Origin: an uncultured Propionibacteriaceae bacterium
Lineage (GTDB): Bacteria > Actinomycetota > Actinomycetes > Propionibacteriales > Propionibacteriaceae
Direction of reading: 5' to 3'
Length of the DNA stretch: 64,000 nucleotides
Assembly: GCA_938046585.1 (NCBI GenBank)
Contig: CALIWR010000023.1
Location: forward strand, 1-64,000
The notes beneath the pieces were generated by a model. That model had not been told where the DNA came from and made no database searches. It saw only the letters and a list, made by a program, of their open reading frames with translations. Every line of letters begins with the position of its first letter. The stretch's first letter is position 1. A program made the position numbers and the translations under genes. Of this stretch, positions 25,027 through 34,606 are shown piece by piece.

Positions 25027-26067
25027 ATGCGACGCCCCTGGGGGGTCGCGCTGCTGGGCGCGGCCCTCATCGTGGTGATTGTGGTGGCCGCGGCGGTAGC
25101 GCTGCGGGTGGGGTCGGCTGACCTCACGCTACGTGACGTTATCGCTGTGGTCTTGCGCCGTCTGGCGCTGAATTCCGGTGAGGGCGTGACGGTACTCGCG
25201 GACCGGATCGTGTGGGAGCTGCGGATGCCGCGGGTGATGGGAGCGGCGGCAGTAGGAGCGGCGCTCGCGATCTGTGGTGTGGTGCTGCAGTCGCTGACAC
25301 GCAATGAGTTGGCCGACCCTTACCTGCTGGGCATCTCGTCCGGCGCCTCGGTCGGCGCCGTGACCGTCCTGGTGTTCGGCATCACCTTGCCGTTCGTCCC
25401 TCACAGCCTGACCCTGACCGTCGCAGCCTTCGCCGGCGCTGTCACCTCGATGGTGCTGGTGTTGGGCCTGGCGACGGGCCGTTCGGGGGCGTTGCCTCCG
25501 GGGCGTACGATCCTGGCCGGTGTGGCGCTCGGGCAGTTGTGCGGGGCGTTCACGTCCCTGGCGATCATGGTCTTCGGGAGCCGGGATGTGTCGCGGGAAG
25601 TGATGACCTGGACCCTGGGGTCGTTCGCCGGGCTCCGGTGGCCGTCGGCGGTGATCATGCTGATCGCCTTGGCGGCAGCGTTGGCGGTGCTGCTGTTCGC
25701 CGCCCAGGCCCTGGACGCCTTCGCCTTCGGGGAGACCTCGGCTCGGTCGCTGGGCATCAATGTGGTCCGTACTCGTTGGGTGTTGCTGATCCTGACAGCG
25801 TTGATTACCGCCAGCACGGTCGCTTTCGTCGGGCCGATCGGTTTCGTCGGCCTGACCGTCCCCCACCTGGTACGGATCGCGACCGGGCCGCTGCACCGTA
25901 CGCTGCTGCCGCTTAGTGCCCTGGCCGGCGCGGCGCTGCTGCTGGTGGCCGACACCCTGGCGCGGTCGCTGCGGTCGGGTACGGAGATCCCCATCGGGGT
26001 CATCACGGCGGCGATCGGCGCTCCGGTGCTGGTATATCTGCTGCGCGGGCAGGCGAGACGCTCATGA
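25027..26067 (+). CDS. btuC: Cobalamin ABC transporter, FecCD/BtuC-type permease
   Basis: 346 residues with about ten membrane helices. The family motif region is LRMPRVMGAAAVGAALAICG, ADPYLLGISSGASVGAV and FVGPIGFVGLTVPHLVR, all standard for FecCD-type permeases that move B12 or iron chelates across the membrane. It starts 2 bases after the binding-protein stop and its stop overlaps the ATPase start by 4 bases. Confidence 0.93.
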   Translation: MRRPWGVALLGAALIVVIVVAAAVALRVGSADLTLRDVIAVVLRRLALNSGEGVTVLADRIVWELRMPRVMGAAAVGAALAICGVVLQSLTRNELADPYLLGISSGASVGAVTVLVFGITLPFVPHSLTLTVAAFAGAVTSMVLVLGLATGRSGALPPGRTILAGVALGQLCGAFTSLAIMVFGSRDVSREVMTWTLGSFAGLRWPSAVIMLIALAAALAVLLFAAQALDAFAFGETSARSLGINVVRTRWVLLILTALITASTVAFVGPIGFVGLTVPHLVRIATGPLHRTLLPLSALAGAALLLVADTLARSLRSGTEIPIGVITAAIGAPVLVYLLRGQARRS

Positions 26068-26822
26068 TCCGGCTCGACAATGTGGCCTGGCAGGTCGACG
26101 GGAGACGGATCGTCTCCGACATCTGCCTCGACTTCGCGCCCGGGACGCTGACTGCCGTGGTAGGGCCCAACGGGTCCGGCAAGACGACCGTGCTGCACCT
26201 GGCCGCCGGCCTGCGCAAGCCCGCCGAGGGCGAGGTCTTTCTCGACGGTGAGCCGTTGGCGCGGTTGCCGGCCCGGGAACGGGCCCGACAGATCGCGTTA
26301 GTGGAGCAGCACCCCAGCACCGATCTGGATCTCACGGTCCGAGATGTGGTGGCGCTGGGGCGGATTCCGCACATCGGGGCCTGGCCGGGCGCTCGGGACC
26401 GGGCCCCGGAGGCGGTCGACGAGGCGATGGCAGCGGCAGCGGTCACCGATCTGGCGGCACGCCGTTGGCCGACCCTGTCCGGTGGCGAACGACAGCGGGT
26501 CCACCTGGCTCGCGCGCTGGCGCAGCGACCCCGGATTCTGCTGCTGGATGAACCCACTAATCACCTGGATCTCAGCCATCAGCTGGATTTCCTGGAACGT
26601 GTCTGCCGGCTGGGGATCACGGTGATCGCGGTGCTGCATGACCTGGATCTGATGGCCGCCTTCTGCCGTGATGTCGCCGTCATGCACCACGGCCGCCTGC
26701 ACAGCCACGGGGCGGTAAGTGATGTGCTGACCTCACAGCTGATCGCGCACGTGTTCCAGGTGAAAGCGGCTGTGCTCGTGAACGACCAGGATCGGATCCG
26801 GGTGAACTGGAGCCGCCAATGA
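26064..26822 (+). CDS. btuD: Cobalamin ABC transporter, ATP-binding protein
   Basis: 252 residues. Walker A is VGPNGSGKTTVLHLAAGL near residue 35, the signature is TLSGGERQRVHLARAL near 138, Walker B is ILLLDEPTNHLDLSHQ near 158, and the switch His is in AVLHDLDL. It belongs to the FecE/BtuD/HmuV group that energises FecCD permeases. It overlaps both neighbours by 4 bases, giving a tightly coupled operon under B12 control. Confidence 0.93.
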   Translation: MIRLDNVAWQVDGRRIVSDICLDFAPGTLTAVVGPNGSGKTTVLHLAAGLRKPAEGEVFLDGEPLARLPARERARQIALVEQHPSTDLDLTVRDVVALGRIPHIGAWPGARDRAPEAVDEAMAAAAVTDLAARRWPTLSGGERQRVHLARALAQRPRILLLDEPTNHLDLSHQLDFLERVCRLGITVIAVLHDLDLMAAFCRDVAVMHHGRLHSHGAVSDVLTSQLIAHVFQVKAAVLVNDQDRIRVNWSRQ

Positions 26823-27511
26823 AAACCCTGCTGGTCACGCTGACCCTGCCCGACGCGGCCCACTGGCCCGAGCTGGCCGAGGCGGCGTCCCGGCTGGGGG
26901 CGCAGACGGCGCTGCTCCAGGGAGACGGGCCGTCGCTGGTGGACCAGCTTGACGCGCTAGCCGACGAGGCCGGTGGGGCGGTCCGGCTCGTGGGCGTGAC
27001 CTTCAGCGACGACAGCGGACCGTTGTCGTGGCTGGGTCGGGTGGCGCGCTGGTGGTTGGATTCACGAGGGCCGCGGCTGGAGCTGTGGCTCGAGCCGGGT
27101 GCGCTCCACGGTGTGCCCCGGGCGTTGCCCGAGGAGCAGGCTGCGCGTCGTCTCGCCCCTCGCGATTCGCTGACCAGTCCTGCCTGGGCCGAGGTGCCCG
27201 ACGTTGCCCGCCAGGTCCTGATCTGCCGTGGCCCGCGCTGCAACGCGAAAGACGCGGCCGCTACCCATGCGGCATTGTCGGCGAACCTGGCCCGCAACGG
27301 GGCAGCGGATTCGCAGGTGCTGCTGTCGCAGTCAGGCTGCGTCTACCCGTGCAATCAGGCCCCGGTGGTCGTGGTACAGCCGGACATGGCCTGGGTCGGC
27401 CCGGTCACCGCCCAGGACGTGCCCGGCCTGGTGGCTGCGGTCCTCACACCGGGCCCGCTCAACCTGGAGGGCCAGGGGCTCGGCGTCACCCGCCCCCGGC
27501 GCCTCGGCTGA
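26819..27511 (+). CDS. Thioredoxin-like [2Fe-2S] ferredoxin-domain protein in the cobalamin operon
   Basis: 230 residues. The C-terminal domain (about 135-215) has Cys spaced C-x4-C-x32-C-x3-C (VLICRGPRCNA, then SGCVYPCNQAPVVVV), the pattern of NuoE-like thioredoxin-fold [2Fe-2S] ferredoxins. The N-terminal 85 residues (MKTLLVTLTLP, RLGAQTALLQGDGPSL) weakly resemble the CbiX/chelatase fold but lack its metal-binding His. Its start overlaps the ATPase stop by 4 bases, so it belongs to the B12 operon. A role in handling incoming corrinoid, for example reductive removal of the upper ligand, fits but is inference. Confidence 0.75.
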   Translation: MKTLLVTLTLPDAAHWPELAEAASRLGAQTALLQGDGPSLVDQLDALADEAGGAVRLVGVTFSDDSGPLSWLGRVARWWLDSRGPRLELWLEPGALHGVPRALPEEQAARRLAPRDSLTSPAWAEVPDVARQVLICRGPRCNAKDAAATHAALSANLARNGAADSQVLLSQSGCVYPCNQAPVVVVQPDMAWVGPVTAQDVPGLVAAVLTPGPLNLEGQGLGVTRPRRLG

Positions 27512-27680
27512 GCCTCGCTGGTACGAGATTCCCGCGGCCGGCAGCCGAACGGGGCCCGAACTTCTCGGATGTGCTTGGCGACAGCGTCTATCCTCGGTCC
27601 GGCGTCGGGCTGAGGTAGCCCCGGGCTCCACTTTTCGCCGCTGCGAGCGGCCTTGCGCCGAGAGGCGCTCCCAGCCCGAC

Positions 27681-28103
27681 GCCATCCATCGGGGTACCCG
27701 CCGGGTCACCGCCTGAGAACTGGCTGCGATTGCCCGCGAGCTGGGGGTACAGATGGTGACCTTCTTCCGGGAACCGCCCCGGGGCCTGATGGTCCACCGC
27801 GCCAGCCAGGACCCCGAGGCTCAGGATCCGCTGATCGACCGGCAACTGGCCGTACTGGCTGCCGATGCCGAACTGGTGCTGCGGCTTACCGAACAGATGC
27901 TGGACGAGCCCGCCGAGATGCCCCTGCCGACAAGTCGTGACCAGGCCGAGGACTTGGCTCACCGAGTACGGGAACGGCTGGACCTCGACCAGGCCAGCCC
28001 GATCGGTGATCTGTCCGAGGCCTGTGCCCGGCTCGGCCTGTGGGTCTTCGGTCTGGACCTGGGGCTGATCACAACCCACGACGCGGACCAGATCCGGTCG
28101 TAG
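27681..28103 (+). pseudogene. Broken XRE/ImmA-IrrE-type regulator remnant
   Basis: The translation reads IHRGTRRVTA, a TGA stop at 27714-27716, then ELAAIARELGVQMVTFFREP in the same frame. This is the end of an XRE helix-turn-helix (GTRRVTA-x-ELAAIA) interrupted by a stop. It continues through the usual linker (AEDLAHRVRERLDLDQASPI, GLWVFGLDLG) and then ends before the HEFGH zinc-peptidase motif that should follow. Both the first half of the DNA-binding domain and the whole peptidase are missing. A start at 27753 could express a 116-residue fragment. It marks the left border of the accessory region. Confidence 0.68.
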
Positions 28104-28183
28104 GCGATTTGCGGCGTTGGGCGAGAGAGCAGGGGCCCGTGGACCAGTGAGAAGATCAGGTCATTGTCATCACAACATCTGGT

Positions 28184-28888
28184 TCAGGCCAGCTCGTACC
28201 ACCGGCTCTGGTTGGCGGCCATGACGGACTCCACGGACCTAGCTAGGGCGGAATCGCGGATCAGCAGGCCGAATTCGATGTTGCGGTTCTCAGCGCTCCA
28301 CGAGAAGTTCGCACTGGTTAGCAGTAGGAGCTCATGGTCGATGATCACGAACTTGGCATGGCTGACGTATCGCTGTCCGTCTGGTCCGGTGGTCGAGGTA
28401 TAGAGAACGGCCCGGGGCAGTTGGGCCTTGATGGCAGGAGCTGCGGTGGCCCCGGCGTCGGCGTACACCGTGACCTGGACGCCCGGGCTTTCGCTGGCCT
28501 CCCGGAGAACAGTCCACATCCGAGAACTCGGTTCGAAGTTGTACGTGGCGCAGGTGATCGACTGCCGGGCAGCGCCCACCAGGCGGTGAAACTCCCCAGT
28601 CAGATGTCCCAGGCCGGCCTGGTCGCCGGGCAGGGTCCAGACCGGGATCAGGTCGCGATGGACACTTTTGGCTCCGGCGACAGCCCGCAGCACGGCGCTG
28701 GAGCGGGCCGCGTCCAGATGGCTGAGCCCGGCGCGGTCCAGCAGTTGGGCAGTCCGCTCACGCCGGGCCGGGTTGACAGCCCGGACGGCCAGTGCGACAT
28801 GCTGGCCAGCTTCGATCAGGCTCGCCAGGGCCTCAGCCTCGGTGGCGCTCAGGTAGGCGCCTAGTTCGGCGTTCGGATCATCGGACAC
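28184..28888 (-). CDS. drmC: DISARM protein DrmC, phospholipase D-like
   Basis: 234 residues with one HKD motif near the C-terminus: SHAKFVIIDHELLLLTSANF (H-x-K-x4-D), followed by the downstream NIEFGLLI. A single HKD motif means two subunits would be needed for a nuclease or phospholipase site. In DISARM, DrmC is the PLD-family member of the drmA-drmB-drmC core. I chose GTG at 28888 (VSDDPNAELGAYL), overlapping the drmB 3' end by 11 bases; the longer frame to 29029 lies within drmB. It is the last gene of the operon. DrmC is reported to be less essential than DrmA and DrmB. Confidence 0.87.
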   Translation of the reverse strand: MSDDPNAELGAYLSATEAEALASLIEAGQHVALAVRAVNPARRERTAQLLDRAGLSHLDAARSSAVLRAVAGAKSVHRDLIPVWTLPGDQAGLGHLTGEFHRLVGAARQSITCATYNFEPSSRMWTVLREASESPGVQVTVYADAGATAAPAIKAQLPRAVLYTSTTGPDGQRYVSHAKFVIIDHELLLLTSANFSWSAENRNIEFGLLIRDSALARSVESVMAANQSRWYELA

Positions 28889-30914
28889 CTGGGCTCCCGA
28901 AGAAACCCGGCACCTGGTCACTGCCGGCGGCCACCGGCAGATCCAGCAGGAAACGGCGATCGAGGAAACGGTTCGCTCGCTCACATGAGGTCTCCGAGGC
29001 GAAACAGCAGCAGTGGCAGGCAGCGCCATGCAGGAAATCTTCGGAGCCGCTCGGGGTTCGAACCGCGCACACCGGGTCGGAGGAGCAGCGCGATGCCCGG
29101 CTCAACGCCGACCTGACGACGCTCTGCAGCCTCTCTGGTTCGGACATTGCGACCAGACCACCCAGGGTCCCTTCGGAGTCTGAGGCCGTGGTGCAGATCA
29201 GCAGCCCTGCGGCCGCCTGCCGCACTGGTGACTGCGGCCAGGCGTAGATCCGTTCGGCGAGGCTGGCCGCGCCGTAGCCGCAGGACATTGCCATCTCGCG
29301 TAGCAGGATATGGGCGAAGGTGTGGAGCAGCCAGTACCGCGGCGCTGGCAGCCGAGAGTCCGGGTCATCGGCCCCGGCTGTCTCGGAGAATCGGTTGGCG
29401 AAATTACGGCGATGCGCCTCGCGGTGGGCGGCCCACAGCGTAGTGGTGAGGATCTGGGATTCCCATGCCTGGACCTCGTCCACATCCAATTGCAGGAAGA
29501 TGCCCTCGCCTCGGTCCTCGGTGGCGGGTACCCAGGTCGGCCTGCCGGTACGAGTGAGCTTCACCAGGCGATTCGCCCGGTCGCTGACCCGTTCCACTTG
29601 GTCCAGGCGCGTGAATCCGATCAGCGCGTTGACCTTCTTCATCCGGTTGACGGCGACGACCCGGCTGATCTTCGGATTTAGGGAAGCGCCACGTTCCATC
29701 TCGGTGACCATCAGCCCGGAGGTATTCTGCTGTCGGGGGAATAGGGTAGGCTTTTGCAGATACCGCCATTCGGGCACCAGCAAGTCCACCGGATCCCAGG
29801 ATTCCCGTCTCTTCATCCATTCCGCGTGGGACTCTACAGGGGCCAGCGCCTCGGTCACCGCAGCTGTGAGGTCCTCGTCAGTCACCCCGGACAGGTCGAT
29901 TTTCTGCTTCTTGGACAATGCCCGGATGGTGATCGGTGAACTATGGTATTCGGTGAGTTCTTCACGATCGAATGCGGTGCGCAGCCGATCGGAGAGCGGT
30001 TCCTCGTCGGTGCGGGGCATGACGATCACGGATTGGGTGACCGCAAACCACAGGTTCGAGGCCCCCATCATGATCAGGCTCACGGCGGCATCACAGTCCG
30101 GGTCGTAGGCGTCCAAGTGAGGGTGACGGCCCCGGCACCGTGGCGGAAGATGGGTCTTCCCGGCCTGGCCCTGGGCCCCGAACATGCTGCGCCGCTTCGC
30201 GCAGGCCTGGCATTCGATCGTTGCGCCGAGCGACCGGCCAGTGCTGGCATCCAGCATCTTGAGGTCCGGATGAGAGGCCCGAGAGCATTCGTTCCCCTCA
30301 TGAACCCACAGCCGATAGGGGAACTCATCAAGGTGTCCGTTGGTGCAGGTGAGCAGGTACGGTGCCGGTACCGCCGGGCTCTGCTTCGAGCTAGTGGTTT
30401 TGCTGCGTCCGGGGCATCCGCGATGAGTGAACCGGGCGAGGTCAGGCCGATACGGGTGCTCATTGGTGTAATGAAAACGAGGCAGCGGCCCCAGATAGTC
30501 GCAGCCGGTGCAGCGTAACCACTGGGGGAACACCCGGGCCGGGATGCCCAGGTCGTGGCCTTCCTTCGAGAAGGTGGATTGTCTTGGCTGCCATGGGAAG
30601 GGCCGCAGTTCGTTCACCTGCCGTCCCAGCTGGGTCTGTACTGCCCGGAGCAGACGCGTTTCGCGGATTTTCGGAATCGTGGACCGGCGGCTCCAGATCG
30701 GTTCCCAATCGTCGAGCCCGGCTGGCATCACCGAGAACCCGGGCAGGTCCATGATCGCCCCGGGCCCGTACGTGTACAGCAGCGACGATGGGCGAGCGGA
30801 GCCGACCTTGGCCCGGTTCTTACTATGAGCGGCCTCGGCGTCGCTGAGCGGGTCAAGGTTTTCGCCCTCGTAGATCATGTCCGGCTGGACATCCAGATCC
30901 TCATCACTCATCAC
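28878..30914 (-). CDS. drmB: DISARM protein DrmB (DUF1998)
   Basis: 678 residues. Near the N-terminus is RPSSLLYTYGPGAIMDLPGF, then VMPAGLDDW, typical of DrmB. The DUF1998 domain lies at about 520-640, with LLHTFAHILLREMAMSCGYG and GLLICTTASDSEGTLGGLVA, and Cys-rich segments (CSSDPVCA) plus an earlier group of paired Cys around 135-240 that probably bind zinc. DrmB partners the DrmA helicase to load on incoming phage DNA. GTG at 30914 overlaps the drmA stop by 4 bases and has AAGGAG 7 bases upstream; ATG at 30911 is also possible. It is read with drmA and drmC as one transcript. Confidence 0.92.
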   Translation of the reverse strand: MMSDEDLDVQPDMIYEGENLDPLSDAEAAHSKNRAKVGSARPSSLLYTYGPGAIMDLPGFSVMPAGLDDWEPIWSRRSTIPKIRETRLLRAVQTQLGRQVNELRPFPWQPRQSTFSKEGHDLGIPARVFPQWLRCTGCDYLGPLPRFHYTNEHPYRPDLARFTHRGCPGRSKTTSSKQSPAVPAPYLLTCTNGHLDEFPYRLWVHEGNECSRASHPDLKMLDASTGRSLGATIECQACAKRRSMFGAQGQAGKTHLPPRCRGRHPHLDAYDPDCDAAVSLIMMGASNLWFAVTQSVIVMPRTDEEPLSDRLRTAFDREELTEYHSSPITIRALSKKQKIDLSGVTDEDLTAAVTEALAPVESHAEWMKRRESWDPVDLLVPEWRYLQKPTLFPRQQNTSGLMVTEMERGASLNPKISRVVAVNRMKKVNALIGFTRLDQVERVSDRANRLVKLTRTGRPTWVPATEDRGEGIFLQLDVDEVQAWESQILTTTLWAAHREAHRRNFANRFSETAGADDPDSRLPAPRYWLLHTFAHILLREMAMSCGYGAASLAERIYAWPQSPVRQAAAGLLICTTASDSEGTLGGLVAMSEPERLQSVVRSALSRASRCSSDPVCAVRTPSGSEDFLHGAACHCCCFASETSCERANRFLDRRFLLDLPVAAGSDQVPGFFGSPGVR

Positions 30915-33900
30915 TGATCATCTCCTTGGGGAAACACCCAGTCTGATACCTGATCGCTGGGATCGCTATAGAGCCGCTCCGGGATCGGACTGACGAGCAC
31001 ATTGATCTCGGGTTGGACCTCCCGCATTGAATTAGCGATGACGAATATCGCCGGATTCGTGCCATCTAACCGCGCATTCTCGGAGCTCATAATCAAAGCC
31101 TCTTGATCGTCGCCTTGCTCCGTGCGTTCGTACACCAGTCTGCGTTCTCGTTGCTCGGCCTGTCGACGGCGAGTCGTCCAGCGTTCGATACTGTTCGTCA
31201 GGAGCTGGCTTGCGCGCTGGGCGGCCTTCTCGTCTTGCGCAGCGGCAGCGATCCGCGTAGTCAGCCGCTCCGCGATCGACGTCACCGCATCGTGTTGCTC
31301 CTCAATGCGCCCGGCATGTTTCTCGGGGGAGAGCCCATCGGCCAGCGGTGCCTGGAGCACCCGTACCGCCGAGACCAGCAGTGCGTCGATCCCCCGGTCC
31401 AGCGAGGTCGGCGAGTACGGAGTGACCGACAAAGCCTCCACCTGGGCGTAGAAGGTCTCGTGGTAATGGCGGAATTGTTCGAAATGCGCCAGGTCGCGGG
31501 GCCGAGCCCAGTTCCCGAGTGACACCACCAGTCCCGGCCGCGATGCGTCGCGGCCGACACGGGAGGATGCCTGGATGTATTCGGCGGTGTTCTTCGGCTG
31601 ACCGACCACCAGCATCAGACCCAGCCGTTGGACGTCGACGCCCACCTGGAGCATCGAAGTGGCCAACACCGCGTCGAAGGGGACCTCACTGCGGACCGGT
31701 AGCTTTCGGCCGGCCTTGATTTTCGCCATCCGGGCCTGGAAGGCGCGGGTGGTGTCATAGTCAGGTTCGAAGGATAGACTGAGCTGGTCGAGAGTTTTGC
31801 CAATGTCGGTCGAGGCGATCCGTGAGGTCAGTTCCCCAAGCGACAGCAGGCCATTCTTTGCGACCCCCAGTCGTTTGGTGAAACCAGAACCGGAACGGGG
31901 ATTCTTCACTCGCCGGGTGACATCGTCGGCCAGGTAGCGGGTCATGCCGGCAAGTTCGCGAGTGGCGTTGAAATATCCGATCAGCGTCAGGTACGGGTCG
32001 GCGGCGATCCCACCATGATCGAACAGCAACTGCCCGGACAATAGCAGCACCTCCGCCACTCGGATCTCGGCCTGCGACAGCCGTACCCCCTGCGCGCTGA
32101 CCCCGACATACCGGCGGCCGGGATGGTCTTGGCTGGGTTCGATTTCGTAGGAGAAGAAGGTGTCGGCCACATCCAGCACCTGCGGCGGGAAGACGCGCAC
32201 CTGCCGCCCGTACAGGCCGCGTACCTGGTCGACCGCGTTGCGTACCGTGGCAGTGGAGGCCACAATCATCGGCCGAACCGGTTGCCCGGCGCTGGTCTGC
32301 CAGGAGCACAGCACCTCGATGGCCGCCTCGAACAGGCCCACGCAGGTACCCAGCGCCCCCGTGATCAGATGCAACTCGTCCTGGATGATCAGGTCCGGCG
32401 GCCGCAGCCGATCGACGGCGACAACTTTCGCCGCCGGGTGCCTCCCGGTAGCCGAATGCGATGCGGTGGTGCAAAACCTCGAATCGGGATGGACATACCC
32501 GTGCCGAGTGCAGCGGCGCGCGACGTAGCCGAACAACGCCGCCGCCTCACCTTCGCGGGCCAGGCGGGCGAATTTGTCGACGGTGGCGATCACGAATGCC
32601 GGGGTGAGTCGGTAGATCTCCTCGTCTACGGTCAGGACCGGGAGACCCTCGGCCACCTGGCCGCCCTTCGCGAAGGGGCACCGGGTCAGGTCGTCGCCGC
32701 AGCGGACGAAGACCCGATATAACTTCTCATCGATCGTGATGTCCTTTGCGGAGATCGGGGTACCGCACCACGGGCAGCGCTGCAATTGGAGCACTGTCAG
32801 CCGGTGAGCTCCGTATTCGTGGGCGTTTTGCAATTGCTTCTTGGCCTCATCGAAGCGTTTCGGGCTGACATCGGTACCCACCCACAGCCCGATCCGGAAC
32901 GGCTTTGACCCCCACACGGCCTCGTCCTCAAGACGGGCCAGTTCGGCCGCGCAGACGAGCGCCGTTGCCCGCTGGAATTGCTGCGCGGTCAGTAGCCGCA
33001 ACGTGTAGCGCATCAAGACTGCCACACCATCGTTGCCCTGGAGCGGTCCCTCGGCGGAGGAGACGATTCCCTGGCGCCGGCGGATTGCGAAGGTGTACGC
33101 GGCCAAGCCGAGGTAGGCCTCCGTCTTGCCGCCGCCGGTGGGAAAGAACAGCAGTTCCACTTGCGCCAGATGGTCACCGCTGCGCTGGGGGCTGGCCGGA
33201 TCAGTCAAGGCTGCCACCTGCATCAGGATGAAAGCCAGCTGGAACGGCCGCCAGGACGCCACCGGCTGACCATCGGCGTCGGCCGGCAGCGCCGCGCGGG
33301 CCTCAGCCAACGACAGCGACGAGTCAGAGGAACGCGCCTGCGACACCAGCGAGGCGATCCGCTGGTCTCGCATCACCCGGTTCATGAACTGGAAACACAG
33401 CAGGGCCTCCTTGTCAGAGGTGATGTGATCCAGCCCCGCAACCAGCCGTTGGTGGGCCTGCCTGGCCTCCCACAGCGCCACCTCCGCTGTCGTACGCAGA
33501 TGCTGCGGCAATGCCGCAGCCGTCGCCTCCTGAGTATCGAGCCAGTCGCCGTAGCCGCGGATCAAGGGTTCCAGGCCGGCCCGCAGATCCTGCGCGCTGG
33601 CGTGTGACAGGGCATCCATCGACAATAGGGCGCCGTCGACTGACCGGGCCAGGGTCTGAGGGGTCTCGGCCACCGGCAGCCAGGTCGTCGACACTTCGGT
33701 GGCCCGACGAGCACCCTTGCGGACCACCCAATCGGCTGAGCAGGTTCGCCCGACCGCGAATTCCAGCCGGTCACGGTATTGCAGGTTCAGTCGCTCAACC
33801 TCCGGGTCCGGCTCTGGCCAGTCCTGCTCCAGCACATCGCGTACCGGAAGGAAAACTTCTGCCCCCGCAGCGCTCACCCGTAACTGTGTCTGGAACATCC

Positions 33901-34606
33901 ACAGGCTGAGTGGGATCGGGATCGGCGTCTCCCGATCGTTGCATAGCGCGATCTCGATGAGGCAGCGGTCCACATCGTTGTAGCGATCGATCCGCAGACA
34001 GATCGATTCTTGCAACCACTCGGTGTGAGTACGACCAGGGTGTAGCTCTGCCAGCCGGACCGTCCGGGGTACCTCGACCGGGGTTCGTTGGTAGACGTGT
34101 GTCGGGCCGCCGTTAGGGGGGACCTGGTCATTCGTGACCGAATCGTACCGGCCCCACGAGGCCGTGACCGTGAACGATTCCAGATCGGCAGGAACCTGGA
34201 ACCGTAGCCCCATGGAGCTTGGCATGATCAGCCCCTGCCTCGGGACCCGGTCCTCCGCATCGTCATCTTTGTCGTCGGTGGTCGGCTCCTCGACTTCGTC
34301 CAGCGGCACCCCGCGGGTCATCGCCAACGCCGCCGGGTCGGCAGGCATCGCGTCGTCTTCAACGTCGGCACCAGCCCGCGTGGCGTCGACCTTGACCGGG
34401 GCGATGTAGCCCACTAGATACTGCGATCTCGGGCTGAACGGTAGTTTCTCGGTAGGCCCGTTGATCGGCCCCAGCAGTTCTCGCTGCAGGATGTCGACCA
34501 TGTTCTCCCGCACGGTGTACGAGGTGCCATCCGGCGGGTAGTTCAGCAGGTACGGGCGGGACCTCGACCCATCTGGACGCTGCGAACCTGACTGTGACTC
34601 ACTCAT
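30911..34606 (-). CDS. drmA: DISARM helicase DrmA
   Basis: About 1231 residues. Superfamily 2 helicase: Walker A FFPTGGGKTEAYLGLAAYTF near residue 490, a DEAH-type motif II as IQDELHLITGALGT near 738, motif VI QASSRVGRDASRPG near 1010. Cys pairs (QRCPWCGT) near 640 suggest a zinc insert. The long N-terminal part has no catalytic motif. DrmA is the DNA translocase of the DISARM anti-phage system. I chose ATG at 34606 (MSESQSGSQ): GGAAGGA is 5 bases upstream and it overlaps the recombinase stop by 8 bases, so the two genes are translationally coupled. No DISARM methyltransferase (drmMI or drmMII) or drmD is present in the window. Confidence 0.93.
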   Translation of the reverse strand: MSESQSGSQRPDGSRSRPYLLNYPPDGTSYTVRENMVDILQRELLGPINGPTEKLPFSPRSQYLVGYIAPVKVDATRAGADVEDDAMPADPAALAMTRGVPLDEVEEPTTDDKDDDAEDRVPRQGLIMPSSMGLRFQVPADLESFTVTASWGRYDSVTNDQVPPNGGPTHVYQRTPVEVPRTVRLAELHPGRTHTEWLQESICLRIDRYNDVDRCLIEIALCNDRETPIPIPLSLWMFQTQLRVSAAGAEVFLPVRDVLEQDWPEPDPEVERLNLQYRDRLEFAVGRTCSADWVVRKGARRATEVSTTWLPVAETPQTLARSVDGALLSMDALSHASAQDLRAGLEPLIRGYGDWLDTQEATAAALPQHLRTTAEVALWEARQAHQRLVAGLDHITSDKEALLCFQFMNRVMRDQRIASLVSQARSSDSSLSLAEARAALPADADGQPVASWRPFQLAFILMQVAALTDPASPQRSGDHLAQVELLFFPTGGGKTEAYLGLAAYTFAIRRRQGIVSSAEGPLQGNDGVAVLMRYTLRLLTAQQFQRATALVCAAELARLEDEAVWGSKPFRIGLWVGTDVSPKRFDEAKKQLQNAHEYGAHRLTVLQLQRCPWCGTPISAKDITIDEKLYRVFVRCGDDLTRCPFAKGGQVAEGLPVLTVDEEIYRLTPAFVIATVDKFARLAREGEAAALFGYVARRCTRHGYVHPDSRFCTTASHSATGRHPAAKVVAVDRLRPPDLIIQDELHLITGALGTCVGLFEAAIEVLCSWQTSAGQPVRPMIVASTATVRNAVDQVRGLYGRQVRVFPPQVLDVADTFFSYEIEPSQDHPGRRYVGVSAQGVRLSQAEIRVAEVLLLSGQLLFDHGGIAADPYLTLIGYFNATRELAGMTRYLADDVTRRVKNPRSGSGFTKRLGVAKNGLLSLGELTSRIASTDIGKTLDQLSLSFEPDYDTTRAFQARMAKIKAGRKLPVRSEVPFDAVLATSMLQVGVDVQRLGLMLVVGQPKNTAEYIQASSRVGRDASRPGLVVSLGNWARPRDLAHFEQFRHYHETFYAQVEALSVTPYSPTSLDRGIDALLVSAVRVLQAPLADGLSPEKHAGRIEEQHDAVTSIAERLTTRIAAAAQDEKAAQRASQLLTNSIERWTTRRRQAEQRERRLVYERTEQGDDQEALIMSSENARLDGTNPAIFVIANSMREVQPEINVLVSPIPERLYSDPSDQVSDWVFPQGDDQ

